DNA of 34,535 nt from Deltaproteobacteria bacterium (GTDB taxonomy: Bacteria; UBA10199; JADGCS01), in NCBI GenBank assembly GCA_015228875.1, contig JADGCS010000045.1:1-34535 (forward strand), written 5' to 3'. Below, piece by piece: positions 23,457-31,566 of the stretch. The notes under the pieces are model-generated. The model did not search any database and was not told where the DNA came from. It saw only the letters and a program-made list of their open reading frames with translations. Every line of letters starts with the position of its first letter. The stretch's first letter is position 1. A program made the translations under genes and the position numbers.

Positions 23457-23590
23457 AAAAAGGGGTCAAAAAAGGGGTCAAAAAAGGGGTCAGGACTGGA
23501 CATAGGACAATAAGCCACAGTATTATTTTATTGTCCTATGTCCAGTCCTGACCCCTTCTCCTCTGACTGACCCCTTCTCCTCTGACCCCT
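23457..23590. repeat. GGGGTC hairpin element, right of the ATPase gene
   Basis: Arms 23484-23513 and 23528-23557 form the same perfect 30-base inverted repeat as the left element. Two more GGGGTC units precede it and GACCCC units with TTCTCCTCT-type linkers follow. The 14-base loop (GCCACAGTATTATT) is, at 12 of 14 bases, the reverse complement of the loop of the left element, so the two elements are in opposite orientation. From 23591 to 23784 no gene is seen apart from the ribosome binding site of the next gene. Confidence 0.9.
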
Positions 23591-23784
23591 TCTCCTGCTC
23601 ATGCCGCCGGAGGAATTGAAGATTGAAATCTGGTTGCCTCGTGAGTTAATGGAGTTATGAGCAATTCTTAAGGCAGCGTGTTTATTTTTCGAAGTGAGGA
23701 TGTTGCCTCTTAAGAAACTTTAAACCTCGTAGCAAAATATCCGAGCAGGTGTTTTAGGGGCGGGGCAAAAAAAGGTGAGGTTAA

Positions 23785-24546
23785 ATGAAACAATGGTACG
23801 AATCATTATTTGAAAACTACGCGCGTAATTACGATAAAGAGTGTTTTGTTCAGGGCACTGCGGGCGAATGTGATTTTATCGAGGCTGAGGTTGGGCGAGA
23901 TAAATCCCCCAAGATCCTTGACATCGGTTGCGGTACCGGCCGTCATGCGATTGAACTGACAAAGAGAGGATATAACGTGACCGGCGTTGACCTTTCCGAG
24001 TCACAGCTTGCAAGGGCGCGGGAGAAAGCCCAAGAGGCAGGGTTGACCATCGTCTTTCAAACACAAGATGCCCGCAATCTTACGTTTGACGGTGAATTTG
24101 ATCTGGCGATCATGCTTTGCGAAGGCGGCTTTTCTCTTATGGAAACAGATGAGATGAATTTTGCGATCCTCAAGAGTGCGGCCAGGGCTTTGAACGCTCA
24201 GGGTAAGCTCATCTTCACCACATTAAACGGATTATTCCCTCTGTTTCATTCGGTCAGTGAATTCTATAAGTCGGCGCAAAAAGAAGGCCAGTCCCAGTGT
24301 AAGGACTGCTCCTTTGATCTGATGACTTTCCGTGATCATAACACTGCTGTTTTTGAGGACGATTTTGGCAATAAAAGGGCACTTCAGTGTAACGAGCGTT
24401 ATTACGTGCCCAGCGAGATCACGTGGCTTTTAAAGACACTCGGATTTAAGAAAATCAACATTTTCGGCGCCAAGCTCGGGGCATATTCACGAAACGACAA
24501 GCTGACAACTGACGATTTTGAAATGCTTGTTATTGCGGAGAAGTAG
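23785..24546 (+). CDS. Class I SAM-dependent methyltransferase, substrate unknown
   Basis: A 253-residue protein with the class I methyltransferase fold. Motif I is ILDIGCGTGRHAIEL (44-58), the acidic residue that holds the SAM ribose is Asp69 in VTGVDLSESQL, and the QDARNLTFDGEFDLAIM segment matches motifs II and III. AGGTGAGG precedes the ATG at 23785. The C-terminal half (after about 150) is presumably the substrate-binding region and gives no clue to the target. It stands alone, downstream of a repeat element and convergent with cheR, from which it is separated by 80 bases. It is not CheR-like and need not belong to the chemotaxis cluster. Confidence 0.88.
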   Translation: MKQWYESLFENYARNYDKECFVQGTAGECDFIEAEVGRDKSPKILDIGCGTGRHAIELTKRGYNVTGVDLSESQLARAREKAQEAGLTIVFQTQDARNLTFDGEFDLAIMLCEGGFSLMETDEMNFAILKSAARALNAQGKLIFTTLNGLFPLFHSVSEFYKSAQKEGQSQCKDCSFDLMTFRDHNTAVFEDDFGNKRALQCNERYYVPSEITWLLKTLGFKKINIFGAKLGAYSRNDKLTTDDFEMLVIAEK

Positions 24547-24626
24547 AAATTTTTTGCAATCAAGTGAGGCATGGGTTGTCAGGTAAAAAACACCATTGGT
24601 CGCGGCCGATTTATTTAACAAAAAAC

Positions 24627-25535
24627 TTACGGCTGTTTTGCCAACAGGGCCTTGACAATCAGGTTAATTTCTTCCTGCGAAAGCTGTTTTGAGTTTTGGC
24701 TTAAAAACTTTGTCTCCGGTTTTTTGTAAATTCTGAGCCGTGGGTTGACCTTTTCGTAAAGCTCTGCAGCCGCACCCACCAGTGATTCTGACATGCCGAG
24801 GATGAGGTAGCCGCCTGGGTTAAGGCAGTTAAAGAATTCGATTTGTATTTTTTCCTGAAGCCCTTTATCAAAATAGATAAACAGATTTCTGCATAAAATG
24901 GCGTCACAGAACGTAAACATCCTGTCGGTGATCACATCGTGTTGAGTAAAGCGCACCTGTTTTTTTACGGCATCGTTGAGCGTAAAACGGCCGTCCGCGC
25001 AGGGTGTAAAGTGCCGGTTGATGATTTTTTTATCGAGGCCCTCCAGTCTTTTAGAGGGATACTGCATGTCCCTTGCCTTGTAAAGAACGCCTGCGTCGAT
25101 ATCGGTCCCAATGATGGTGATGTTGAAATTATCGATCGCGGCACCAAGTTCGTCGATGAGAAGCATGGCAAGAGAGTAAGGCTCGTCACCCGAAGAACAG
25201 GCACAGCTCCAAAGGCGGATGATTTTGTGCTGACGGTTACGTTTTGAATATATAATGCCGGGGATCACCGTTTTTTTCATGTCCTCAAAAATTTCGGGGT
25301 TTCTAAAAAACTCTGTGACGTGGATGGTCACGGACTCCACCAGACTGCGGCATTCATTGGGGTCGGTCGCGATGAGCTTGATGTAGTCGTTGATTGAATC
25401 GGGCCGTTTTTTATTAAGGTGTGCGGTGATTCTTCTGGTAAGAATTTGTGTCCGGTAGTGCGAAAGATCCACGCCGCTTGTTTCCTTAATCTGACGAACT
25501 ATTTTTTGAAGATCTGTGTTTTGAAGCGGTGTCAT
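24627..25535 (-). CDS. cheR: Chemotaxis protein methyltransferase
   Basis: A 302-residue CheR that methylates glutamates on chemoreceptors using SAM, working against CheB in adaptation. The N-terminal helical domain contains YRTQILTRRI, followed by VTEFFRNPEIFE and the SAM-binding LWSCACSSGDEPYSLAMLL; IIGTDIDAGVL and CRNLFIYFD are further family landmarks. It is the last gene of the chemotaxis cluster, and its start overlaps the stop of the CheC-like gene (ATGA at 25532-25535), implying translational coupling. No receptor-tethering pentapeptide is seen on the MCP in this window. Confidence 0.95.
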   Translation of the reverse strand: MTPLQNTDLQKIVRQIKETSGVDLSHYRTQILTRRITAHLNKKRPDSINDYIKLIATDPNECRSLVESVTIHVTEFFRNPEIFEDMKKTVIPGIIYSKRNRQHKIIRLWSCACSSGDEPYSLAMLLIDELGAAIDNFNITIIGTDIDAGVLYKARDMQYPSKRLEGLDKKIINRHFTPCADGRFTLNDAVKKQVRFTQHDVITDRMFTFCDAILCRNLFIYFDKGLQEKIQIEFFNCLNPGGYLILGMSESLVGAAAELYEKVNPRLRIYKKPETKFLSQNSKQLSQEEINLIVKALLAKQP

Positions 25536-26164
25536 GCGCGTGGGCCTTGCTGTTTGTCTGTGGGTTTTATGAGGGCGAGAAGTTTTTTAAGAGAGGCTGT
25601 GTCGGGGACAAAGAAAAAGCACGATTTGATTTTGTGGTTGATGATATGGAGTTCTGTATCGACAACCAGGGCGTGATTGGCCTCTCGTGCGGTTTCGATG
25701 AGGATGTTATCGATGATAGCCCCCGCCATATCTGTGACAAGTGCGGGTGGGGTGATGCTGATCTTTATGTTAAAAAAAGTGGCCAAGGCGTTAACACAGT
25801 TGCCTGAGAGGATGGTGCCGGTCTCCTTGATTGCCGAGGCAATCATGGTCAAGTCTGCCTGTTGAGGAGTAGCGGGTGGGGTTGTCAGCAGCTGTGCCAG
25901 TGTCAGGGCGTCTGCATCGTCAAACGAAAAAAGCAGGACCCCCGCAAGGTCGCCAAGGCACTGCAAAAAAACACAGGTGATGATTTTTTCGGGACTGCCA
26001 AAGACCTGTCCCACTGTTTCAAGGGGTTCAAGGTGCACACGCGGGACGATGAGAGTGACCTTTGTGCCTGTCATCTGCGAAAGGGCGGTGGCCGCGTTTC
26101 CGGCACCTATGGAGACAACCTCTTTGAGTGCGTCTTTTTCAAAGGCAGTGAGTTGTGTGATCAT
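25532..26164 (-). CDS. CheC-like protein with substituted phosphatase motifs
   Basis: A 210-residue CheC/CheX/FliY-family protein. CheC dephosphorylates CheY-P using the repeated motif (D/S)-x3-E-x2-N. Here both sites keep the glutamate but lose the asparagine: D11-x3-E15-x2-S18 in the first (DALKEVVSIG) and S110-x3-E114-x2-T117 in the second (SAIKETGTIL). Because the asparagine positions the attacking water, phosphatase activity is expected to be weak or absent. It may instead bind CheD or another partner; that is inference. It follows the intact paralogue by nine bases and overlaps cheR by four, so it is within the same transcript. Confidence 0.85.
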   Translation of the reverse strand: MITQLTAFEKDALKEVVSIGAGNAATALSQMTGTKVTLIVPRVHLEPLETVGQVFGSPEKIITCVFLQCLGDLAGVLLFSFDDADALTLAQLLTTPPATPQQADLTMIASAIKETGTILSGNCVNALATFFNIKISITPPALVTDMAGAIIDNILIETAREANHALVVDTELHIINHKIKSCFFFVPDTASLKKLLALIKPTDKQQGPRA

Positions 26165-26173
26165 TGTGTCTCC

Positions 26174-26782
26174 CTACACCCCGATGCCTTTTAAAATTTT
26201 AAAAATTGTCTCGTTGCCCGGCACAAAGACAATATAGGCCTCTATTTTTTTTGAGAGATCAATAAACTCTGTCTTGATGCAGATGGCGTATTGTTCGGTG
26301 TTGGCTCCGGCTGTGTTTTCAAAAATATGACCGATGCTGTCTTTGGCGTTTTGGGACAGTTCCGGCACCGAAATGACAAGCGATAAACCGGCCATGTGGC
26401 TGATGGCGTTGAGGTAGGAGGCTGTGAGGATGTTGCCGATCTCCTTGAGTGTAGAGATGTGGTAGTTGGTAAATTCGACTCCGTCCTGTGCGTGCTCGTC
26501 ACTCAGAATTGAGCAGAGGTTTTTCGCCGTTGCGGTCTCCATATGAAACAGAATGACCCCTTGTGCGTCCCCAAGCAGTTTAAAACAGATCTGCACAAAT
26601 TGACTCTTTGATGCGTCAAATGTTGCGCGTATTTTGGATGTGCCGCAGATTTCGATGGTGGGGAGCGAGATCATGATCTTCTTGTTTAAGAGTTGTGAAA
26701 GCGCGTTTGCCGCGTGACCCGAGCCGATGTTGCCCGCTTCTTTAAGCGCGCTCTGTTGCATGGGGGTGAGTGTGAGCGTCAT
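26174..26782 (-). CDS. cheC: CheC-type CheY-P phosphatase
   Basis: A 202-residue CheC homologue from the ATG at 26782, chosen because a GGA site lies eight bases upstream and because the longer form would start with a TTG inside a repeat element. Both phosphatase motifs are complete: S11-x3-E15-x2-N18 (SALKEAGNIG) and S110-x3-E114-x2-N117 (STLKEIGNIL), with the downstream proline (Pro41). It is expected to dephosphorylate the CheY encoded in the same cluster and to interact with CheD. Its 5' untranslated region is a copy of the 90-bp element, inserted between cheA and this gene. Confidence 0.9.
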   Translation of the reverse strand: MTLTLTPMQQSALKEAGNIGSGHAANALSQLLNKKIMISLPTIEICGTSKIRATFDASKSQFVQICFKLLGDAQGVILFHMETATAKNLCSILSDEHAQDGVEFTNYHISTLKEIGNILTASYLNAISHMAGLSLVISVPELSQNAKDSIGHIFENTAGANTEQYAICIKTEFIDLSKKIEAYIVFVPGNETIFKILKGIGV

Positions 26783-26796
26783 AATGATATTCCGTG

Positions 26797-26886
26797 ACAA
26801 GTTACTAACTTGACTTTAACGCGGTTGGATTCCTTCATTTTGCGAGGAATGCACCCGCGCTTTGTCGACTTTGAAATTCCTATACA
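26797..26886 (-). repeat. 90-bp palindromic element, copy 4, between cheA and cheC
   Basis: A full-length copy in minus orientation fills almost the whole space between the cheA stop (26893) and the cheC start (26782). It is the copy most like the one in the protease gene, differing at only a few bases. The frame that is open in the protease copy has a TAA near its end (CGTTAAAG). Its hairpin would sit in the middle of the che transcript and could affect mRNA stability or the relative output of the downstream genes. Confidence 0.85.
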
Positions 26887-26892
26887 TTAAAA

Positions 26893-28920
26893 TTAAATAA
26901 GACTCCCTGTATCCAGAACAAGGGCTACGTTTCCGTCTCCCAGTATTGTCGCACCCGCAAAGCCCCTGATGGTTTTAAGATCGTGACTCAGCGGCTTGAT
27001 GACAATCTCGTGCTGGCCCACGAGTTGATGCACCACAATGCCAAACCGCCTTTGACTGGATTCGACCACAACAATATTTGTGTCCGGATTGTGGACAGGC
27101 GGTGTCACACCACCTGCGGTGCCTTGATTTTGTGGGCGCGTAAAATAATCCTTAAACCTCATGATCGGGATAATTTGATCCCTGTGCAAAAGGGTTTCGT
27201 TGCCCTCCAATAATTTGATTGCATCGGATTTGATTTTAAAAATTTCGATAATATTTGAAATGGGGATGGCAATGATGTGGTCAATAATTTTAACGAGCAG
27301 GGCCTGCACGATCGCTGTGGTGATGGGGAGCTTAAGGGTGATGGTGGTGCCCTTGCCTTTTTGTGACCTGATGTGAATAACACCGCCCATGCTTTCGGTC
27401 TTTTGTTTGGCGACGTCAAGACCAACCCCCCTGCCCGAGAGATCGGTGACCTTTTCTGTGGTGCTAAACCCCGCGCGGGTTGTCAATAAAAACACCTGTT
27501 CTTCATCCATGGCGCAAAGTTCCTCGGCGGTGATCAGCCCCTTTTCAACGGCCTTATCCCCGATTTTTTTTGCGTCCATTCCCTGTCCGTCTTCACTCAC
27601 CTCGATGATGACGTGATTTTTTTCGCGACGCGCGGCAAGTGTGATGGTCGCCAATTCTGGTTTGCCCGCACGCATGCGGTCGGCCGGAGTTTCGACACCG
27701 TGATCAATGGCGTTTCTTAAGATATGCAGCAGAGGCTCTCCGATTTCATCAAGGATGGTGCGGTCGAGTTCGATTGCTCCACCTGTGATATTTATCTGGA
27801 CTGCCTTGCCTGTGCTCTTTGCAAGATCGCGGACGAGCCGCGGATACCTTTCGAAGACCTGGTTGACGGGGATCAGTCTCACCTGCATGATCTGCGTCTG
27901 CAGGTCGTCGGTCAGCCGCCTGAGCTCTTCGATCACACTGCGCAGATTGCTGTCTGTGTGCCTTGCCCCTGCCTCTAAAAGACGCAGTTTGCTGATCGCG
28001 AGTTCTTCGACAAGGTTCATGAGGGCATCGAGCCTGTCAACACCCACACGCACGTTGTTGATTTTGCGCAGAGTCTCTTTGACCTGCACGGGTGCCGTGT
28101 TCTGGCCCGTGGCCGTTGGTGGATTTTGAGTGTCCTTTGTTGGAGGCTCTGCCGCGACCGGAGAGTGTGTGTCTGGGGACAGTGCAAAGGTGTCGACGGC
28201 AACATCGTGGATTTCGAGCACATCAAGGGCCTCGTTTTTGATGGCGTCCCTGTTTTGTCCGGTGGCCAAAAGACAGGCAAAGGTATCGTCAAATTTTTCT
28301 GTTTCAAGGGACTTTGCATCCGGAAAGAGTTTGATGATGTTGCCGATGGCACCAAGTTTTTTTTGCACCATAAAGGCGCGCACACTTTTGAGGCGGCAGT
28401 CTTTTGAAAGGGTGACCTTAATGTAAAAGAGGCCGCAGTTTTTGTCTTGTGCGTTTGTGAGTGCCTTGTGTTCATCGGGGGAAAGTTCTATTTTTCCTGC
28501 GCTGGCGGGGATGACAGGGAAAGCCCTCTCTGCGGTCTTTTGCGGGGCAACTGCGTCGAGCCGTCTGATGAGATTGTCTTTGTTTGTCTGGTCGGGCACG
28601 CCGTTTTGCGTGCTGTTAACAAGGCCTTCGAGCGTATCAAAACTGTTGAAAAGCAGATCGATGATCTCCTGCGAGGCTGCAAGCGAGCCCGCGCGTATTT
28701 TATCGAGAATGTTTTCCATCTTGTGCGAGAGAGCGGCGATGTTGTCAAAACCCATGCTGCCGGAATTTCCCTTGAGGGTGTGCGTAGCCCTGAAGATCGC
28801 GTCGAGCGCTGGCCTGTTTTGGGGGGCTTTTTCGATCACCAGTAGATTGGTGTTCATGAGTTGCAAAAGTTCGAAGGCCTCTTGAAAGTAGAGTTTGTTG
28901 TAGTCCTGGTCTTGTGTCAT
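26893..28920 (-). CDS. cheA: Chemotaxis histidine kinase
   Basis: A 675-residue CheA with the standard domain order. P1 (HPt) carries the phosphorylated His47 in ATHTLKGNSG. A P2-like domain that binds CheY/CheB lies at about 155-245. The P3 dimerisation helices start at NVRVGVDRLDALMNLVEEL. The P4 kinase domain shows the N box LLHILRNAIDHGVE, SEDGQGMD and DLSGRGVGLDVAK. The P5 CheW-like regulatory domain is at the C-terminus. It autophosphorylates under receptor control and passes phosphate to CheY and CheB. Its ATG overlaps the stop of cheB (28917-28920). A repeat element follows directly after its stop. Confidence 0.97.
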   Translation of the reverse strand: MTQDQDYNKLYFQEAFELLQLMNTNLLVIEKAPQNRPALDAIFRATHTLKGNSGSMGFDNIAALSHKMENILDKIRAGSLAASQEIIDLLFNSFDTLEGLVNSTQNGVPDQTNKDNLIRRLDAVAPQKTAERAFPVIPASAGKIELSPDEHKALTNAQDKNCGLFYIKVTLSKDCRLKSVRAFMVQKKLGAIGNIIKLFPDAKSLETEKFDDTFACLLATGQNRDAIKNEALDVLEIHDVAVDTFALSPDTHSPVAAEPPTKDTQNPPTATGQNTAPVQVKETLRKINNVRVGVDRLDALMNLVEELAISKLRLLEAGARHTDSNLRSVIEELRRLTDDLQTQIMQVRLIPVNQVFERYPRLVRDLAKSTGKAVQINITGGAIELDRTILDEIGEPLLHILRNAIDHGVETPADRMRAGKPELATITLAARREKNHVIIEVSEDGQGMDAKKIGDKAVEKGLITAEELCAMDEEQVFLLTTRAGFSTTEKVTDLSGRGVGLDVAKQKTESMGGVIHIRSQKGKGTTITLKLPITTAIVQALLVKIIDHIIAIPISNIIEIFKIKSDAIKLLEGNETLLHRDQIIPIMRFKDYFTRPQNQGTAGGVTPPVHNPDTNIVVVESSQRRFGIVVHQLVGQHEIVIKPLSHDLKTIRGFAGATILGDGNVALVLDTGSLI

Positions 28921-29981
28921 TTGTTTTTGATTTTTAAAATCAGCCTTTCAATTTCGGGGGCGATGGAGGTGAGCGGCAGAACAGTATCTGCAAGGCCCTC
29001 ATCGATTACGGACTTTGGCATACCAAAAACGGCAGAGGTGTCTTTGTTTTGTGCAATCACTATGCCCCCGTTTTGCTTAATGGCCCCCGCTCCCACAGTG
29101 CCGTCTCTTCCCATGCCGGTGAGGATGACGCCGATGGTCTTGTGTTTAAAATATTCTGCGGCGGAGATCATGGTGACATCAGCCGCGGGTTTTACACCGT
29201 TTTGCGGCGGGGAATCGTCGAAGACAAGCCGTGGCTTGAGTTTTGTTTCGGCCACCCTCATGTGAAGACCACCCTTGGCCACAACAACACGTGAGGGTTC
29301 CAGAGGCATGTTGTCGGACATCTCGACGACATCAATGCCAGAGAGCACACTGAGTCTTTTTGCAAAACTTGCCGTAAAGGTTTCGGGCATGTGCTGAATA
29401 ACTAAAATGGCGGCCGGAACATTTTTGTTTAAATGCGGGATGATGTTTGCAAGCGCCGCGGCCCCCCCGCTTGAAGAGGCAATCACCACCACGGGAAAGG
29501 TGGCCAAAGGAACGGTTGTTATTTTTTTGATCACTTGTGCAGGTTTTGGCGGAGAGACAAACTTAAGTTTTGAAACGGGGTTTTGTGCCGCCTGTTTTAT
29601 TGTTTCGACGATTTGGGAGGCGAATTCCTGCACATTACGTGACGGCGTTTGTTGTGTCTTGTTGATGATGTCGATCGCGCCGAGTTCCATGGCCCTGAGT
29701 ACGTTTTCCTTGTTGTCCGCTGTAAAGGCGCTGAAGATGATACAGGGGGTAGGGATCTCGCTCATGATGTACCCCAGCGCATCAAGTCCGTCGATGACGG
29801 GCATATTGATATCGAGTATCACCACGTTGGGTTTAAGCGCATGGACAAGCTCCAGCGCCTGACGCCCATTTCTGGCGCGTCCCACGACCTCGATTTCGGG
29901 GTCATCGTTTAAAACCTCGCAGAGCAGTTTGCGCATGAGGGCGCTGTCATCTGCCACAACAACGCGAATTGGGTCTTTCAT
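28917..29981 (-). CDS. cheB: Chemotaxis response regulator protein-glutamate methylesterase
   Basis: A 354-residue CheB: an N-terminal receiver domain with Asp11, Asp12 and phosphorylation site Asp57 (VVILDINMPVIDG), a linker, and a C-terminal methylesterase. The catalytic triad is Ser170 in IASSSGGAAAL, His197 in VIQHMPE and Asp293 in TGMGRDGTVG. Phosphorylation by CheA is expected to stimulate removal of methyl groups (and, in many species, deamidation) from receptor glutamates. It is translationally coupled to cheA by a 4-base overlap. A GC-rich hairpin separates it from cheD upstream. Confidence 0.97.
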   Translation of the reverse strand: MKDPIRVVVADDSALMRKLLCEVLNDDPEIEVVGRARNGRQALELVHALKPNVVILDINMPVIDGLDALGYIMSEIPTPCIIFSAFTADNKENVLRAMELGAIDIINKTQQTPSRNVQEFASQIVETIKQAAQNPVSKLKFVSPPKPAQVIKKITTVPLATFPVVVIASSSGGAAALANIIPHLNKNVPAAILVIQHMPETFTASFAKRLSVLSGIDVVEMSDNMPLEPSRVVVAKGGLHMRVAETKLKPRLVFDDSPPQNGVKPAADVTMISAAEYFKHKTIGVILTGMGRDGTVGAGAIKQNGGIVIAQNKDTSAVFGMPKSVIDEGLADTVLPLTSIAPEIERLILKIKNK

Positions 29982-30031
29982 TTGTGTTCCCTCAGTTGTG
30001 TTTGTGGGGAAAACCCCTGTATTTTCTAACT

Positions 30032-30069
30032 CCCCCTGCCCCCTCTTTTCAAGAGGGGGTTCGTGGGGG
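30032..30069. repeat. GC-rich nested hairpin between cheD and cheB
   Basis: CCCCCTCTT (30039-30047) pairs with AAGAGGGGG (30051-30059) around a three-base loop, and an outer CCCCC (30032-30036) can pair with a G run at 30065-30069. It occupies the 102-base gap between cheD and cheB in the middle of the cluster. There is no T run on the minus strand, so it is not a standard terminator. Similar C/G-run palindromes occur as dispersed repeats in many bacteria, so it may be a third small repeat type; it could also modulate cheB-distal expression. Confidence 0.7.
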
Positions 30070-30083
30070 GGGTAAACGTGCCC

Positions 30084-30575
30084 TTATATTGTTTTTTCGT
30101 CGTGCCAGTGACTTTTTACAGTCAACAGGCCTGTTACCGTGTCGAGCGTGATGGTCCTTCCGTAAGTTTTTCCAATGTCTGCTGCCACCAAGGGGATGCC
30201 GAGTTCTTTAAGTGTCATAACCGCCTGGTCGGTGTTGCGTCTGCCGATATGCAGAACCTGTCCCCTGTTAAGATCGGGAAACATATTGGCGCCACCCGCT
30301 ATCTTGGCGACAAGGTTCTTTTGCCGTACACCCTGCGCGGCCAATTCTTTAAGCATCTCTACAACAGCAGAATCCACAAACTTTGCCGGATTGGCCCTGA
30401 GGCCCTTCGCGGCAAAGGAGGCGCTGGGGAGCATGGCATGGGCCATGGCCCCTGTTTTGCTTGCGGGGTCGTACAACACAAGACCCACGCACGATCCCAG
30501 TGCCGCCGTTGTCAGGACGTTTGGGGTTTTGCCTGTTTTAAGCTGGGCTATTCCAACTGTAATCGTTGGCCCCAT
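30084..30575 (-). CDS. cheD: Chemoreceptor glutamine deamidase CheD
   Basis: A 163-residue CheD from the ATG at 30575, which is preceded by GAAGGA; the frame runs further upstream but overlaps cheY there. The catalytic Cys29 and His46 lie in ALGSCVGLVLYDP and GAMAHAMLP, and KIAGGANMF is also conserved. CheD deamidates receptor glutamines and, in species with CheC, forms a complex that raises CheC phosphatase activity. Presence of two CheC-like proteins in the same cluster supports such a feedback loop here. It lies 49 bases after cheY. Confidence 0.93.
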   Translation of the reverse strand: MGPTITVGIAQLKTGKTPNVLTTAALGSCVGLVLYDPASKTGAMAHAMLPSASFAAKGLRANPAKFVDSAVVEMLKELAAQGVRQKNLVAKIAGGANMFPDLNRGQVLHIGRRNTDQAVMTLKELGIPLVAADIGKTYGRTITLDTVTGLLTVKSHWHDEKTI

Positions 30576-30624
30576 GGACGTTCCTTCATTAAAATAAAAG
30601 CAAGGCCTTTGTTGCGTGATAGGG

Positions 30625-30990
30625 TTATCCCAGTACCTTGTCGATTGCCGCGACGACGGAGGGCGGTTCAAAGGGCTTGACGATAAAATCTTTTGCCCCC
30701 GCCTGTATGGCCTCGACAACGAGTTGCTGTTGCCCCATGGCACTCACCATGAGGATCTTTGCGTTCTTGTCGTGCGCGATGATTTTTTTTACAGCGTCGA
30801 TACCGTCCATTTCGGGCATGATGATATCCATTGTGACGATATCTGGTTTTAATTTTTTGTATTGTTCGATACCCTCGATGCCGTTTTCGGCAAAGCCACA
30901 GACTTCATAATGGGTACTGTTGATGATGTCGTTGAGTTTCTGCCGCATGAAAATGGCATCATCAACTATGAGGACTCGTTGTTTTATCAT
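30625..30990 (-). CDS. cheY: Chemotaxis response regulator CheY
   Basis: A 121-residue single-domain receiver. The acidic pair Asp10-Asp11, the phosphorylation site Asp55 (VTMDIIMPEMDG), the switch Ser83 and Lys105 (FIVKPF) are all in place. Phosphorylated by CheA, it is expected to act on the flagellar motor or another motility machine; no output domain is present. It lies between cheW and cheD on the same strand, and the two CheC-like proteins encoded further down are its likely phosphatases. Confidence 0.95.
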   Translation of the reverse strand: MIKQRVLIVDDAIFMRQKLNDIINSTHYEVCGFAENGIEGIEQYKKLKPDIVTMDIIMPEMDGIDAVKKIIAHDKNAKILMVSAMGQQQLVVEAIQAGAKDFIVKPFEPPSVVAAIDKVLG

Positions 30991-31033
30991 GGTAATCCCT
31001 CCGCTACTTGCTGTTGTTGTGGTCTTGTACTGC

Positions 31034-31540
31034 TTAAGACCCCTCGGTTGGCTGGTCTGCTTTTTCTACCTGTTGCATCTCGTTAATGGTTAAAATTTTA
31101 CTGACATCTAAAAGGACGATCAGCCTGTTTTTAAGTTTTCCCACCCCGCGAATAAACTCGGCGTGGATTTTTGATGCGATGACATCGGGTGCGGGATCGA
31201 TGTTTGACCTCGCCAGACGCAGGACCTCTGGCACAGCATCGACAATCAGTCCAAAATTTTTATTATTGATGTCAACCACGACGATGCGGGATTTATCGTT
31301 TTTTTGGGTTGGGGGCAGGCCGAATCTCTTTGCAGGGTCCATGACAGCGATGATCTGCCCCCTGAGATTGATGATCCCCTCGATAAAGTCCGGCGCCTTG
31401 GGCATGGGCGTGATATTGGGGATGCGGATGATCTCTTTAACCTGTGCGATATCGAGGGCAAATTCTTCGTTGCCCAAAATAAAAACCACGAGCTGGATTT
31501 CCGGGTTATCGGCGGCCGTTGTTTTTGTTGACTCGGTCAT
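31034..31540 (-). CDS. cheW: Chemotaxis coupling protein CheW
   Basis: A 168-residue CheW-domain protein that links receptors to CheA. The signature FILGNEEFALDIAQVKEIIR, then GIINLRGQIIAVMDPAKRFG, is clear. The ATG at 31540 is chosen because GGAG precedes it at a good distance; the longer frame would begin seven codons earlier without one. It starts 26 bases after the end of the receptor gene, and cheY follows, so receptor, coupler and regulator are co-transcribed. Confidence 0.95.
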   Translation of the reverse strand: MTESTKTTAADNPEIQLVVFILGNEEFALDIAQVKEIIRIPNITPMPKAPDFIEGIINLRGQIIAVMDPAKRFGLPPTQKNDKSRIVVVDINNKNFGLIVDAVPEVLRLARSNIDPAPDVIASKIHAEFIRGVGKLKNRLIVLLDVSKILTINEMQQVEKADQPTEGS

Positions 31541-31566
31541 GTGTGAACTCCGGTAAAACAAGAATA

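Noticed and set aside
30032-30069. Intrinsic terminator splitting the che operon
   Set aside because: There is no T run after the hairpin on the minus strand, and cheB downstream lacks an obvious promoter of its own.
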